A stretch of 54,701 bases of DNA from CAZSHX01 sp964606895. Lineage in GTDB: Bacteria; Bacteroidota; Ignavibacteria; Kapaibacteriales; UBA2268. Position 1 is the first letter of the stretch. Each line of letters begins with the position of its first letter. Made by a program: the position numbers and the translations under genes. The notes under the pieces were generated by a model that had not been told where the DNA came from, searched no databases, and saw only the letters and a program-made list of their open reading frames with translations. The stretch lies in assembly GCA_964606895.1 (NCBI GenBank), contig CAZSHX010000026.1, forward strand, positions 1 through 54,701, given 5' to 3'. Positions 1 to 7,650 of the stretch are shown here, in pieces.

Positions 1-72
1 TGCCTCCTGACCTCTTAGATTGATTGAATATTAATACAGCTAGTTGAAGTCAGCAGGAGGGAAAACCTGCAA
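1..72. repeat. Palindromic intergenic repeat, possibly truncated
   Basis: Seen: CCTCCTGACC near the left edge is answered by GTCAGCAGGAGG at about 48-60, and GCAGG/CCTGC forms a second small stem at about 53-71. The 11-mer CCTCCTGACCT at 3-13 occurs in reverse complement at 22579-22589, inside another hairpin. I infer a dispersed palindromic repeat cut by the window edge. No coding potential is visible. Confidence 0.35.
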
Positions 73-77
73 TAAGT

Positions 78-120
78 GAAAAATATCAAAAGCCTCGTAA
101 ATATTGGTATTTACAAGGCT
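78..120 (-). terminator. Intrinsic terminator of the lipoprotein gene
   Basis: AGCCT and ATTTAC arms (91-102 and 109-120) form a hairpin with one mismatch. On the minus strand it is followed by a T-rich tract (90 down to 78). It lies 29 bases after the stop of the minus-strand lipoprotein gene, so it probably ends the TM2-lipoprotein operon. Confidence 0.65.
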
Positions 121-148
121 TTCTATTTGATAGGCGAAAGAAATTTAA

Positions 149-1243
149 TTATTGTAATGCTGTAGCTAACCTGTTTGCAATACTCATTAATTTTGAAGTA
201 TACTTTGTATCAGTACAATTAGAAGCTTTGGTTTGCATATTTGAAGCTTTTTGAGAAATTTCGTTATATTCATTTAGAATAGACATATCAGAAGGATTCT
301 GTTTATACCTTTTCATTATTCTAATATAACTGTCTGCAAATGCTTCGTAATCTCTAATGAATTGGTCGCAGTCAGAAGAAGAAGCATTTTCAGAATTACT
401 TCCTTCATAGGCATTGGAAACATCACCACCCATGCTATTTTGTTTCGTAACGCTGAATGGAAATTTTTTGCTACCATCAGGATTTATCCAGTCACCTGAA
501 ATTGAACCAAAACCATCGAACCTACCAATAAACTTACCCGTCATTTTACCATTAAAATTTTCGGTTAAAGTCAGGCTGTTATTGTTGTCTATATTCCCAG
601 TAATTAACATTGATTGATTCTTGCCATTATAATTGTAAGAACCTTTAACGTTATTTGCTACAACATCAGTAATGTTCATTGTAATTTGATATTGATTGTT
701 AATCGAACCACTGTAAGTACCTGCTAAATCATAATGATTATTAGCATTTGAACTAGCAGTTTCCTTTATTTCAGCTTTGGAAGTCATGGAAAATTTAACG
801 ATTTGTTTTGAAAGTTCCTTAACTTCTTTTGGGGTGCTTTTATACAGAGTAATCCATTCTTCAGTCCCGACTGGTGCAAAAATAAGTTGCTTAAAGCGGT
901 CAACTTCTACTGACTCGTAATTGAATTTATTACCCATACTAAAACCAGAAAAATCTGAAATTGGCATACCTTTTTCGTCTGTTAAATCAAGGAACAAGGC
1001 TACGTCACCTTCAGTAAAATTCATAGGAACCTTGTTTTTAATTTTTACTTTAATTTCCCAATCCTGACCGTAAGATTTAGATTTTGTAACTTTATAGCTC
1101 CCGGCTATAATCTCTAGATTGTTCCCAAGTGGACCACTAATGCTTGTGGAATTTTGAACAACTTCAGTTTCAATCTTTGTGGAACAACTTAATAACATAG
1201 CAAATAGAAAAAGAAAAGTTATTATAATAATTGTTTTTTGCAT
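149..1243 (-). CDS. Secreted lipoprotein with C-terminal helical domain (DUF6591-like)
   Basis: A 364-residue protein with a type II signal peptide ending in the lipobox LLSC, so it should be lipidated at Cys20 and held in the envelope. Residues about 30-160 look like an all-beta domain. Residues about 170-270 (NHYDLAGTYSGSI onward, ending in a DGSKKFPFSV segment) form a second beta-rich domain of the kind that describes net accumulation or barrel-like lipocalin folds. The last 75 residues, starting near DCDQFIRDYEAF, are helical with paired cysteines and resemble the DUF6591 domain of Bacteroidota lipoproteins; that match is from memory. The start is supported by AAAGGA 10 bases upstream. 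It follows the TM2-domain gene by 11 bases, so the two are probably cotranscribed. Function unknown. Confidence 0.8.
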   Translation of the reverse strand: MQKTIIIITFLFLFAMLLSCSTKIETEVVQNSTSISGPLGNNLEIIAGSYKVTKSKSYGQDWEIKVKIKNKVPMNFTEGDVALFLDLTDEKGMPISDFSGFSMGNKFNYESVEVDRFKQLIFAPVGTEEWITLYKSTPKEVKELSKQIVKFSMTSKAEIKETASSNANNHYDLAGTYSGSINNQYQITMNITDVVANNVKGSYNYNGKNQSMLITGNIDNNNSLTLTENFNGKMTGKFIGRFDGFGSISGDWINPDGSKKFPFSVTKQNSMGGDVSNAYEGSNSENASSSDCDQFIRDYEAFADSYIRIMKRYKQNPSDMSILNEYNEISQKASNMQTKASNCTDTKYTSKLMSIANRLATALQ

Positions 1244-1254
1244 GATTGGTTCCT

Positions 1255-1614
1255 TTAAAACATTCCTAAAAGATTTTTAACTTTATTGTAATTAAATTCT
1301 CTTGTTCGCTTCATTGATGTAATCAAATCTACCAACCACCAAACGCCTAACCCATGTGCTGTTAATAATCTCGCTATACCCACACCTACACTGCCTAATA
1401 AAAAGCGGTCTAATGAAAGCCACCCAACAAACCATGCTAATAAAAAAATTGTCATTGGACTTTTTAATTCTATCATCATTAAGGCATCTAATTTCGATTC
1501 GTCAACCTTATCGAGTGTTGATTTAAGCATACCAACTTTTTCTGAAGGTAGCTTATCCTGATTTGCCATTAACCACATGTTAACTTTGTCTGAAACAGCT
1601 TTTGATTGATCCAT
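1255..1614 (-). CDS. TM2 domain-containing membrane protein
   Basis: A 119-residue protein. The N-terminal half is a charged helical segment (VNMWLMANQDKLP onward). The C-terminal half carries a TM2 domain: a first membrane helix (FLLAWFVGWLSLDRF), the conserved Asp-Arg-Phe turn, then a second helix with GLGVWWLVDL. TM2 proteins are small inner-membrane proteins of undefined function. I chose the ATG at 1614 because AGGA lies 8 bases upstream and the family begins here; the open frame runs 38 codons further to 1728 but crosses the terminator of the upstream small RNA. It precedes the lipoprotein gene by 11 bases. Confidence 0.82.
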   Translation of the reverse strand: MDQSKAVSDKVNMWLMANQDKLPSEKVGMLKSTLDKVDESKLDALMMIELKSPMTIFLLAWFVGWLSLDRFLLGSVGVGIARLLTAHGLGVWWLVDLITSMKRTREFNYNKVKNLLGMF

Positions 1615-1662
1615 TGTACATCCTAAAGTTTGTGTAAAAATTATTTCAGCCCATCTATATAT

Positions 1663-1693
1663 AAAAAAAGGGCATTTCTGCAAATTGCCCTTT
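1663..1693 (-). terminator. Intrinsic terminator of the small-RNA candidate
   Basis: AAAGGGC (1667-1673) pairs with GCCCTTT (1687-1693). The stem extends through ATTT/AAAT around a CTGC loop with one bulge. On the minus strand it is followed by seven Ts (1669-1663). It lies upstream of the TM2 gene start and inside the over-extended reading frame, which argues that the frame above 1614 is not translated. Confidence 0.8.
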
Positions 1694-1814
1694 ACTGTGG
1701 TACGACCAAGCACCATGTGTGAAGACAAAAAGGAAACGCCCCAGATGGGGCGTGCCTTATTATCATTCTCACACTTTAAAATTGGTCGTTTTCAGTAAAG
1801 AACGTTTTAAGCAA
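1663..1814 (-). ncRNA. Candidate structured small RNA, rod-shaped, 6S-like in form
   Basis: Seen: five nested complementary arms make one long rod: 1690-1697 with 1793-1800 (8 of 8), 1702-1709 with 1782-1789 (8 of 8), 1717-1722 with 1769-1774 (6 of 6), 1730-1733 with 1755-1758, and 1736-1742 with 1747-1753 (7 of 7, AGAT loop). The internal loop between the second and fourth stems is large. On the minus strand a TAGATTTG -7 element precedes it and a strong T-run terminator follows it, giving a transcript of about 150 nt. Known: 6S RNA is a rod with a large central bubble and similar length. Inference: an independent sRNA, possibly a divergent 6S RNA; I cannot test covariation. The 5' end is estimated from the -7 element. 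Confidence 0.55.
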
Positions 1815-1820
1815 CGCTTA

Positions 1821-1828
1821 CAAATCTA
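1821..1828 (-). promoter_or_regulatory. -7 element for the small-RNA candidate
   Basis: On the minus strand the bases read TAGATTTG, an exact match to the Bacteroidetes sigma-A -7 consensus TAnnTTTG, placed 21 bases before the first arm of the rod structure. No clear TTG -33 element lies 19-21 bases upstream, so the promoter call rests on the -7 box and its position. Confidence 0.45.
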
Positions 1829-1929
1829 TAAACTCAAAAAAAATTTCTTCTTAGTTTTCTCCTGAAAAAGTGTATTTACTAAAAATTACAAATAGCAACA
1901 ACCACAACTTACTAATGAAATAAATCAAA

Positions 1930-1945
1930 TGCAAATATATTTGCA
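1930..1945. promoter_or_regulatory. Perfect 16-bp palindrome, possible operator
   Basis: TGCAAATATATTTGCA is an exact palindrome in the AT-rich gap about 100 bases upstream of the small-RNA -7 element. It could be a dimeric regulator site, but AT-rich sequence produces such palindromes by chance. No partner copy was found in the window. Confidence 0.2.
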
Positions 1946-2006
1946 AGATTTTGAAAATTAAAATTGTTAGGCTAAACTAAACTATGGAAGATGGTTAGTT
2001 GATTTA

Positions 2007-2044
2007 GATTCTTCACTTCGTTCAGAATGAAAATTTCAAGAATC
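2007..2044. repeat. Small hairpin repeat (GATTCTT arms)
   Basis: GATTCTT (2007-2013) and AAGAATC (2038-2044) are perfect inverted arms enclosing CACTTCGTTCAGAATGA. Units built around a GATTCTT...TTCGTTCAGAATGA core are familiar intergenic repeats in several bacterial genomes; this is a single copy here. Confidence 0.35.
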
Positions 2045-2054
2045 CACTTATATC

Positions 2055-2090
2055 AAAAAAGGCGAATGAAAATTTTCATTTCCACTCGCC
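2055..2090 (-). terminator. Intrinsic terminator of the YD-like T9SS gene
   Basis: GGCGA/TCGCC arms with an AATGAAAA/TTTTCATT core form a long hairpin, followed on the minus strand by six Ts (2060-2055). It lies 49 bases after the stop of the minus-strand gene that ends at 2139. Confidence 0.7.
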
Positions 2091-2138
2091 TCGAATTATT
2101 GATTGACTTATTGCAAAACTGTAATATTTGCTAAAATT

Positions 2139-3563
2139 TTATTTGACCAGTATCATTTGTTTTGTAGCTGAAAACGCTTTTGTTTTAAGGTTGATGAAAT
2201 ACACTCCTGTAGCTAAATTTTGGGCATTAAAGCTAAAGCTCTGTTTACCTTCATTCATATACATTTTTCCATAATTTTTCACCACAGAACCGAAGCAGTC
2301 TGTAATGAAAAGTTCAACATTTTGAGGAAGTGAATTTTCAATCTCAAAAACAGTTGATTCAACAAATGGATTTGGAGAATTTCCGATGATTTTTATATTT
2401 GCAGACAAATCATTTTCAGGAATACCGGAAACCTCATATTCATAGGCTATTCTTTGGTAGCACTGCCATTCATTATTTAACCATCTTATTTTCGAGAAAT
2501 CAAGCAATTTATCCTGGTCATTATATTTAAAAATTACTTTCCATGAATTTTCCCATTTTTCTCCTGTCCAAGCCTGCATATCATAACCGAGATTTATACC
2601 TCTATCATTCGTCGAATAGTCAATTTTTGTATTTTCAATCCACTTACTATCTGTAAACCCCCATTGGGCAACCAATATTGAGTTTATAAATCCTTTATCA
2701 TTATAAGAGTAAGAATTCTGCCGGTCAGGAATAATTGAATCATTATAGAGCTTGTAGCTGGTTCTGAGGACTAATCTGCCGGTATGTTCGAAATCCCCGC
2801 CAATCGGGGTATTGTCATAGAATGCAGAGTCAAGGTAAATAATATTCCATTGATGGTTTGTCCAATTTTTTACAGCTCTATTCGAATATCTTGCATTTGT
2901 GTCATATTCAGTTATATCAACTTGCGAATTAATCCAGTTCTGACCATCCCATTTTTCTGTGAGGATTTGTCTAAGCGAATGATATTGGTTGTATTCGTAG
3001 CTTGTTTTTATATTATCTACCCACTTATCATTAGACCAATACTGCCTGGTTAATGATAATAAATCATTACTCAGATTATATTTCGAATATTCATAAATGG
3101 TTTTTGATTCCTTAGTCCACTCACCGTTTCTCCATCTTTCGTTAACTGATTCAATCATTTGGTTGGTAGTGGAATATCCGTTTGTAGTCTTTGTTTGGTT
3201 TACCCAATCTGTAACAGACCAATATTGAATGGTTTGCCCAACAAGATTTCCTTTCTGGTCATAATCATAAGAATATCTCATCGCATTTTGCCAAGCCGAA
3301 TCTTGCATATTAAACTGTCGAAATTCCTGATAATTGTTGTCTTTATTGTAACTCAGCTCTCTCTTGATTGAAGGTCTCCAAAAACCTTTTGGGTCTTGCC
3401 ATTTTCCATTGCCAACCTCAGTATGTGAGATTTTGTATGTTCCTATATAATCTGTAATCCCTTCGTTGTATTCAATATCCGAAATCGGTTGGGAAAATAC
3501 GACGGGAAAATTTGCAAGAAAAATTAGTCCAAATATCGTTAATAAGTATAGTTTGCTTTTCAT
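2139..3563 (-). CDS. T9SS-exported protein with Trp/Tyr-rich tandem repeats
   Basis: A 474-residue protein with a signal peptide (first 24 residues, ending VVFS). Residues about 70-380 hold 7-8 degenerate repeats of roughly 40 residues of the form W-x-x-G-x-W-x-x-x-x-K-x-x-Y-x-Y-x (for example WRNGEWTKESKTIYEYS and WDGQNWINSQ), which resemble YD/RHS-type beta-strand repeats. The last 85 residues, from SPNPFVESTVFEI to ATKQMILVK, are a type A T9SS C-terminal sorting domain with the usual GVYFINL motif. It should therefore cross the outer membrane through the Por system and be released or anchored to the surface. A hairpin element separates it from the TonB-like gene upstream. Specific function unknown. 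Confidence 0.85.
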   Translation of the reverse strand: MKSKLYLLTIFGLIFLANFPVVFSQPISDIEYNEGITDYIGTYKISHTEVGNGKWQDPKGFWRPSIKRELSYNKDNNYQEFRQFNMQDSAWQNAMRYSYDYDQKGNLVGQTIQYWSVTDWVNQTKTTNGYSTTNQMIESVNERWRNGEWTKESKTIYEYSKYNLSNDLLSLTRQYWSNDKWVDNIKTSYEYNQYHSLRQILTEKWDGQNWINSQVDITEYDTNARYSNRAVKNWTNHQWNIIYLDSAFYDNTPIGGDFEHTGRLVLRTSYKLYNDSIIPDRQNSYSYNDKGFINSILVAQWGFTDSKWIENTKIDYSTNDRGINLGYDMQAWTGEKWENSWKVIFKYNDQDKLLDFSKIRWLNNEWQCYQRIAYEYEVSGIPENDLSANIKIIGNSPNPFVESTVFEIENSLPQNVELFITDCFGSVVKNYGKMYMNEGKQSFSFNAQNLATGVYFINLKTKAFSATKQMILVK

Positions 3564-3611
3564 ATCATACCTCGTTAAGTTTTTGTTTTAAAAAATGTTG
3601 GAATAAATAAA

Positions 3612-3734
3612 ACCGAAAGACAGCTTCCCTTCTGATCTGCTATTGCACAAGTTCAAAGTAAATAGAGGGAATGGTTGGATTGGTTTGCTGTGAAACCGTA
3701 TTTTTCGCAAATGCCCGGCAAAGCTGTCTTTGGT
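3612..3734. repeat. Long branched inverted repeat with AAGACAGC stem
   Basis: The outer arms ACC-AAAGACAGCTT (3612-3626, one bulged G) and AAGCTGTCTTTGGT (3721-3734) pair over 14 bp. Inside are two further stems, TTCCCT (3625-3630, overlapping the end of the outer arm) with AGGGAA (3666-3671), and TTTGC with GCAAA near 3683-3700. The fold is therefore Y-shaped and about 123 nt. On the minus strand the last arm is followed by TTTTATTTATT, so it may act as a large terminator after the TonB-like gene. Its stem shares GCTGTCTT with the hairpin at 9408-9490, suggesting a repeat family. Confidence 0.5.
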
Positions 3735-3782
3735 ATTTATATTCTTCAAATGATTTGCCCAATGGCAACAAGATTCTATTTT

Positions 3783-4280
3783 TTATTTCATTAATCTGAA
3801 TTTAATGGGAATAGTAACTTTCATATCGGCAAGTTCATCACCTTTTTTCCCGGGTATCCAATTCGGCATGAATTGAACAACATGAACAGCTTCGCGGTCA
3901 AGTTCGGGATGTATTCCTTTTTCGACAACCGGTTCCTTTACTTTCCCGTTTTTGTCAACGGTAAAGGAAACAACAACAGTTCCTTCAGCTCCGGAATTTC
4001 TTGCATTCTCGGGGTATCTTATGAAATCTCTGATAAAAGTTTTCATAGCACTTTCGCCGCCCTTGAAAACAGGTTTTACCGGAACTGATTTTTCCAGAAG
4101 AGAAGATAAATCAACTTCATTTACTGCTTCTTTTCCTGCGGCACTTTCTGCAGGGTCATTTGGAACTGCTTTAGCAATATTAAGCGTTAGTATTCCGGCG
4201 ATAGCTAAAACAAAAATCCAATAGATGTGTTTGCCGGTAATCATTTTTTTTGAATTGATTAATTGATACATGGAATTCAT
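3783..4280 (-). CDS. TonB C-terminal domain protein (energy transducer-like)
   Basis: A 165-residue protein. An N-terminal membrane helix (about residues 17-38) is followed by a short linker of about 35 residues and a TonB C-terminal domain (about 70-164) with PVFKGGESAMKTFI, YPENARNSGAEGTVVVSFTVDKNGKV and the closing VTIPIKF. TonB proteins transmit proton-motive energy from ExbBD to outer-membrane receptors. The linker is short and lacks the Pro-rich stretch needed to span the periplasm in classical TonB; many Bacteroidota carry such accessory proteins, so receptor energising is not certain. The start is fixed by AGGAGG 5 bases upstream. It follows the kelch gene by 30 bases, probably in one transcript. 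No exbB or exbD is nearby. Confidence 0.82.
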   Translation of the reverse strand: MNSMYQLINSKKMITGKHIYWIFVLAIAGILTLNIAKAVPNDPAESAAGKEAVNEVDLSSLLEKSVPVKPVFKGGESAMKTFIRDFIRYPENARNSGAEGTVVVSFTVDKNGKVKEPVVEKGIHPELDREAVHVVQFMPNWIPGKKGDELADMKVTIPIKFRLMK

Positions 4281-4310
4281 GATGTCCTCCTATAATAAAT
4301 ATTATTAAAA

Positions 4311-5516
4311 TTAATTAAATACAATTTTGTGTGAATATATTTTGCCTGAAAGAGATACGGTGCAGAAGTAAACTCCCGGCTGGACATTAAGAACATCTTC
4401 ATATTCAAAACCGCCATCGGAGATAGTTGCATTTCCCAATAAGTTAACCAAGTTGCCGCTATAATCATATAATGCAATTACAGCACTTCCGGAAGATTTT
4501 GATTTAAAAGTGACCTTTAAACTATTTCCATTTAAAAATACTTTTAATGCGTCGCCATTCGAATCAGCAGATTTATCAATGACCTCAGCAAGACTTGGAT
4601 TGTAAACTTCGACGCTGTTTGTTGGCGTACCCGATGCATCAACTCCACCAATGATGTATAATTTTTCATCAATTGAACAAACACCCATACATTTTTTTCT
4701 AGTTGGTAAACCTAAAGTAGTTTTCAGCCATGAGTCCGTGTCCGGACTATACATCTGAATAATTCCGGCGGCATCTCCTTCTCCGCCAACAACAAAAATC
4801 AGATTATTCAGCACGGCAATACCAAAATTTGCTGTAGGAATAGGCATGTCGGATTTTGATGACCATGAATTGGTTGCAGGGTCATAAACTTCAATCTTTG
4901 CAACAAATTGGTTTTGCTTATTTGAAAAACCGCCGAAAACATAAATCTTTCCTTTATATGTTACAGCCGCGGCACAATGTCTTGGAGTCGGAATTGAGCT
5001 TTTGCTTATCCATTTATTCAATTCCGTATCGAACATTTCTGTTTTATTAGTTAAAATACCCTCTCCAATTTTGCCGGATATTACGTAAACATTTCCATTT
5101 ACTGAAGCACAGGCAAATTCTTGTCTCCCTGTTATCATTCTGGGCAAATCGTACCAGGAATCAGTTCCGGGATTAAATCCTTCAGCATAAAAAAGATAGG
5201 GTTCGCCTCCAAGAGCTAATATCCTTGAACCGTCAGAAACCATTCCGAATTTTGACCTTGCTTTAGTAAGATTGGGGGTAGCAGTCCATTCATTTGACTT
5301 TAAATCGTACACAAATGCGTTTTTAACAGCGGGTCCCGTAGGCGAGGTACATCCTCCGGCAACAAATATCTGATTGTCAATTGCGATTGCTCCATGTCCT
5401 GATATCTGCTCGGGAAGGTTTCTGAGAAGATTCCATTCAGGCGATTGCGAATATGTGTTTGAAATTGATACTGTTATTAATGCTGTAATCAACAGTAAAT
5501 TAATATATTTTTTCAT
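4311..5516 (-). CDS. Secreted kelch-repeat beta-propeller protein with T9SS-like tail
   Basis: A 401-residue protein with a signal peptide (MKKYINLLLITALITVS, cleavage near TYS-Q). Residues about 25-310 contain six kelch repeats: each has a GG pair and later Y and W residues (for example FVAGGCTSP, YVISGKIGEG, YVFGGFSNKQ, FVVGGEGDA, YIIGGVDASG), which should close into a propeller. The last 75 residues resemble a T9SS sorting domain with GVYFCTVSLSGKIYSHKIVFN. I start at the ATG at 5516, where GTGGAG lies 6-7 bases upstream; the open frame begins at a GTG four codons earlier. Propellers of this type bind partner proteins or glycans; the target is unknown. The TonB-like gene follows. Confidence 0.82.
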   Translation of the reverse strand: MKKYINLLLITALITVSISNTYSQSPEWNLLRNLPEQISGHGAIAIDNQIFVAGGCTSPTGPAVKNAFVYDLKSNEWTATPNLTKARSKFGMVSDGSRILALGGEPYLFYAEGFNPGTDSWYDLPRMITGRQEFACASVNGNVYVISGKIGEGILTNKTEMFDTELNKWISKSSIPTPRHCAAAVTYKGKIYVFGGFSNKQNQFVAKIEVYDPATNSWSSKSDMPIPTANFGIAVLNNLIFVVGGEGDAAGIIQMYSPDTDSWLKTTLGLPTRKKCMGVCSIDEKLYIIGGVDASGTPTNSVEVYNPSLAEVIDKSADSNGDALKVFLNGNSLKVTFKSKSSGSAVIALYDYSGNLVNLLGNATISDGGFEYEDVLNVQPGVYFCTVSLSGKIYSHKIVFN

Positions 5517-5771
5517 TTGTAACTCCACAAAATTATTTTTAAAATTTCGACTTTAAACTGCTTACAAATGTCATTACGCTTTCAGTTTTCATTAAGTTAC
5601 TTCCCAAATCCGACTTATCGTTATATGTCTGAAACTTCTCTGTGAAATGCTTGTAACCTTCGTTGAGTTATATATTGTAATAAATAAATGATTTGAAAGA
5701 TTGAAATGATAGATTCACCGATTGAAAGCAACACTTTGTTGAAATATCAATGCTATTTCGGGTAAATATAT

Positions 5772-5779
5772 TATTTTTG
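5772..5779 (+). promoter_or_regulatory. Possible -7 element for the LytS/LytTR pair
   Basis: TATTTTTG matches TAnnTTTG and lies 22 bases before the ATG of the sensor kinase gene. No TTG sits at the expected -33 spacing, so this is a weak call. Confidence 0.3.
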
Positions 5780-5801
5780 AATATTATAGGAATGGAGAAA
5801 A

Positions 5802-6824
5802 ATGAAAACAAAGCACAAAATAATGTTACATATCGGATTTTTGATTTATCTCTTTTATCCGCAATTTGTATGGTTCTTTATTGAAACCTCACAGGACAAA
5901 TATTTTTATAGTCTCCTGCCTTTTGATATTGCTCTGACTCTAACACAGTTCTACGTTTTTTATCTCTTTCTTCTGCCTTGGTTATTCAAATACAAATTTA
6001 AAGCCATAAGCGTAGGCGGAGTCCTCTTTGCAATGATTTTGGTAGTAGGTTTCCGTATTGGTTCTGCATTTATATTTGAAAGATATATCATTCAAATACC
6101 GCCTGAAAAGTGGGTACTCGGAGCAAAAGAAATATTCAATGAGATACGTCTTGTGGTTGTGATTACAGTCTATTCTATATTGATAAGAATTCTTATTGAC
6201 TGGATTGAAAATCAGAAGCAGAAAGCAGATTTAATCGCACAAAATCAAACGAGCGAGATTGCCTTGCTTCGTTCCCAAATAAATCCGCATTTCTTTTTCA
6301 ATACCTTGAATAACATTTATTCGTTGGTTTATAAAAAATCAGACGATGCCCCTAATGCAGTGATGAAACTTTCTGATATTATGAGATATATGCTATATGA
6401 TTCAAACACTGACAGAGTGCCATTGCAGAAAGAATTAAGTTATTTGAACAGTTACATCGAACTACAAATATTGAGATTGAAATGGACCGACTTTGTTCAG
6501 ATGAAGATTGAATGTACAGATTCAAGTGCGATGGTTGCACCCATGATGTTCATACCATTTGTTGAAAATGCTTTCAAGCATTGCAGTAAAAAGCAAAGCC
6601 CGGGGATTTTCATTGCGTTGACCTGCGACTTGAAAACCATAAAATTTGAGTGTATCAATTACATTCAAACTAACGGTACTTCAGAAAAAGATGTTTCAAC
6701 AGGTATTGGTTTGAGCAATGTAAGAAGAAGACTGGAACTTATCTATCCCGATAAGTACATGCTTGATATAAAGAAAGAAGATGACAAATTTATCGTTAAA
6801 CTCGAAATAAAATATACGAAATAA
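5802..6824 (+). CDS. LytS-type sensor histidine kinase
   Basis: A 340-residue membrane kinase. Four hydrophobic helices occupy about residues 7-135, with no large extracytoplasmic domain. A short coiled linker follows, then the His_kinase domain with the phosphoacceptor His163 in QINPHFFFNTLNNIY, the N-box in IPFVENAFKHC, and the G-box GIGLSNVRRRLELIYP. This is the family that phosphorylates LytTR response regulators. GGAG lies 5 bases before the ATG. The response regulator follows after 26 bases, so the pair forms an operon. The signal and target genes cannot be read from the sequence. Confidence 0.93.
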   Translation: MKTKHKIMLHIGFLIYLFYPQFVWFFIETSQDKYFYSLLPFDIALTLTQFYVFYLFLLPWLFKYKFKAISVGGVLFAMILVVGFRIGSAFIFERYIIQIPPEKWVLGAKEIFNEIRLVVVITVYSILIRILIDWIENQKQKADLIAQNQTSEIALLRSQINPHFFFNTLNNIYSLVYKKSDDAPNAVMKLSDIMRYMLYDSNTDRVPLQKELSYLNSYIELQILRLKWTDFVQMKIECTDSSAMVAPMMFIPFVENAFKHCSKKQSPGIFIALTCDLKTIKFECINYIQTNGTSEKDVSTGIGLSNVRRRLELIYPDKYMLDIKKEDDKFIVKLEIKYTK

Positions 6825-6850
6825 GTACTTATAACCCATTGGAATATAAT

Positions 6851-7570
6851 ATGATTATGAAATGTATCGCTGTTGATGATGAACCCCTTGCTCTTGAACT
6901 ATTAGAGGAATACATAAAAAAAGTATCTTCTCTTGAACTTGTCAGTACATTTGATAATGCCATTTCAACTCTTGATTTTCTTAAACACAACAAGATTGAT
7001 TTGCTGTTTTTGGATATTCAGATGGAGGAGCTATCAGGGATTCAATTATTACACATTTTAAAAAATAAACCTCTGGTCATTTTTACAACCGCTTATGACA
7101 AATATGCAATCGAGGGTTACGAACTTGACGTTGTTGATTACCTCCTGAAACCAATCTCATTTGAAAGATTCATCAAAGCGGTAGAAAAAGTTTCTGAGAA
7201 ATTTGCTCCTATTCAGCAAACCCACGACTCAGGAATTGAGAAAAAAAGTGAGGATTTTATTTTCATTAAAACCGAATTCAAACTACAAAAAGTAAATCTT
7301 TCAGATGTTCAGTTCATTGAGGGAACAGGCGACTATCTCACTATTTACACTCCAAAAGAAAAGATTCTGACTTTGCAGAACTTCAAAAAAATGGAAGAAC
7401 TTCTACCTGATTCAAGATTTTGCAGAGTCCACAAATCCTATCTGGTTTCGCTTGATAAAATTATTATCATCGAAAAAAGCAGAATCAAAATCGGCGACAA
7501 ATTCATTCCAATCAGCGAAACTTACCGTCAGTCATTCTACGATAAACTTCAAAGATTGAAGATGATATAA
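6851..7570 (+). CDS. LytTR-family response regulator
   Basis: A 239-residue two-domain regulator. The receiver domain (about 1-120) has the acidic pocket DDE at residues 9-11, the phosphoacceptor Asp55 in LFLDIQM, Thr in FTTAYD and the lysine in LLKPI. The LytTR DNA-binding domain occupies about 140-235 (FIFIKTEFKLQKVNLSDV, then CRVHKSYLVSLDKI and FIPISETYRQSF). The ATG at 6851 has GGA 7 bases upstream; an ATG two codons later is also possible, and the longer TTG start lacks support. It is the cognate partner of the preceding kinase. LytTR proteins bind direct repeats in promoters; none could be assigned here. Confidence 0.93.
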   Translation: MIMKCIAVDDEPLALELLEEYIKKVSSLELVSTFDNAISTLDFLKHNKIDLLFLDIQMEELSGIQLLHILKNKPLVIFTTAYDKYAIEGYELDVVDYLLKPISFERFIKAVEKVSEKFAPIQQTHDSGIEKKSEDFIFIKTEFKLQKVNLSDVQFIEGTGDYLTIYTPKEKILTLQNFKKMEELLPDSRFCRVHKSYLVSLDKIIIIEKSRIKIGDKFIPISETYRQSFYDKLQRLKMI

Positions 7571-7603
7571 GCTGGTTTGATTTATCCATTTTGCAAAAAC
7601 CAT

Positions 7604-7650
7604 TTAGCAAGAATGAATACAGTGAAAATAAATGATTTTTTTCTTGCTAA
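7604..7650. terminator. Hairpin between convergent genes
   Basis: TTAGCAAGAA (7604-7613) and TTCTTGCTAA (7641-7650) are perfect 10-bp arms between the convergent response-regulator and pseudouridine-synthase genes. The right arm overlaps the stop codon of the latter. The loop contains the T run rather than following the stem, so it may act as a bidirectional barrier rather than a classical terminator. Confidence 0.4.

Noticed and set aside
1615..1728. N-terminal extension of the TM2-domain gene
   Set aside because: The extra 38 codons cross a strong minus-strand terminator and the small-RNA structure; AGGA upstream of the ATG at 1614 supports the shorter start.
5528..5535. CAAAATTA read as a minus-strand -7 box (TAATTTTG) for the kelch gene
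   Set aside because: It would place the start within a few bases of the ATG and overlap the ribosome site, and no -33 lies at the right spacing.
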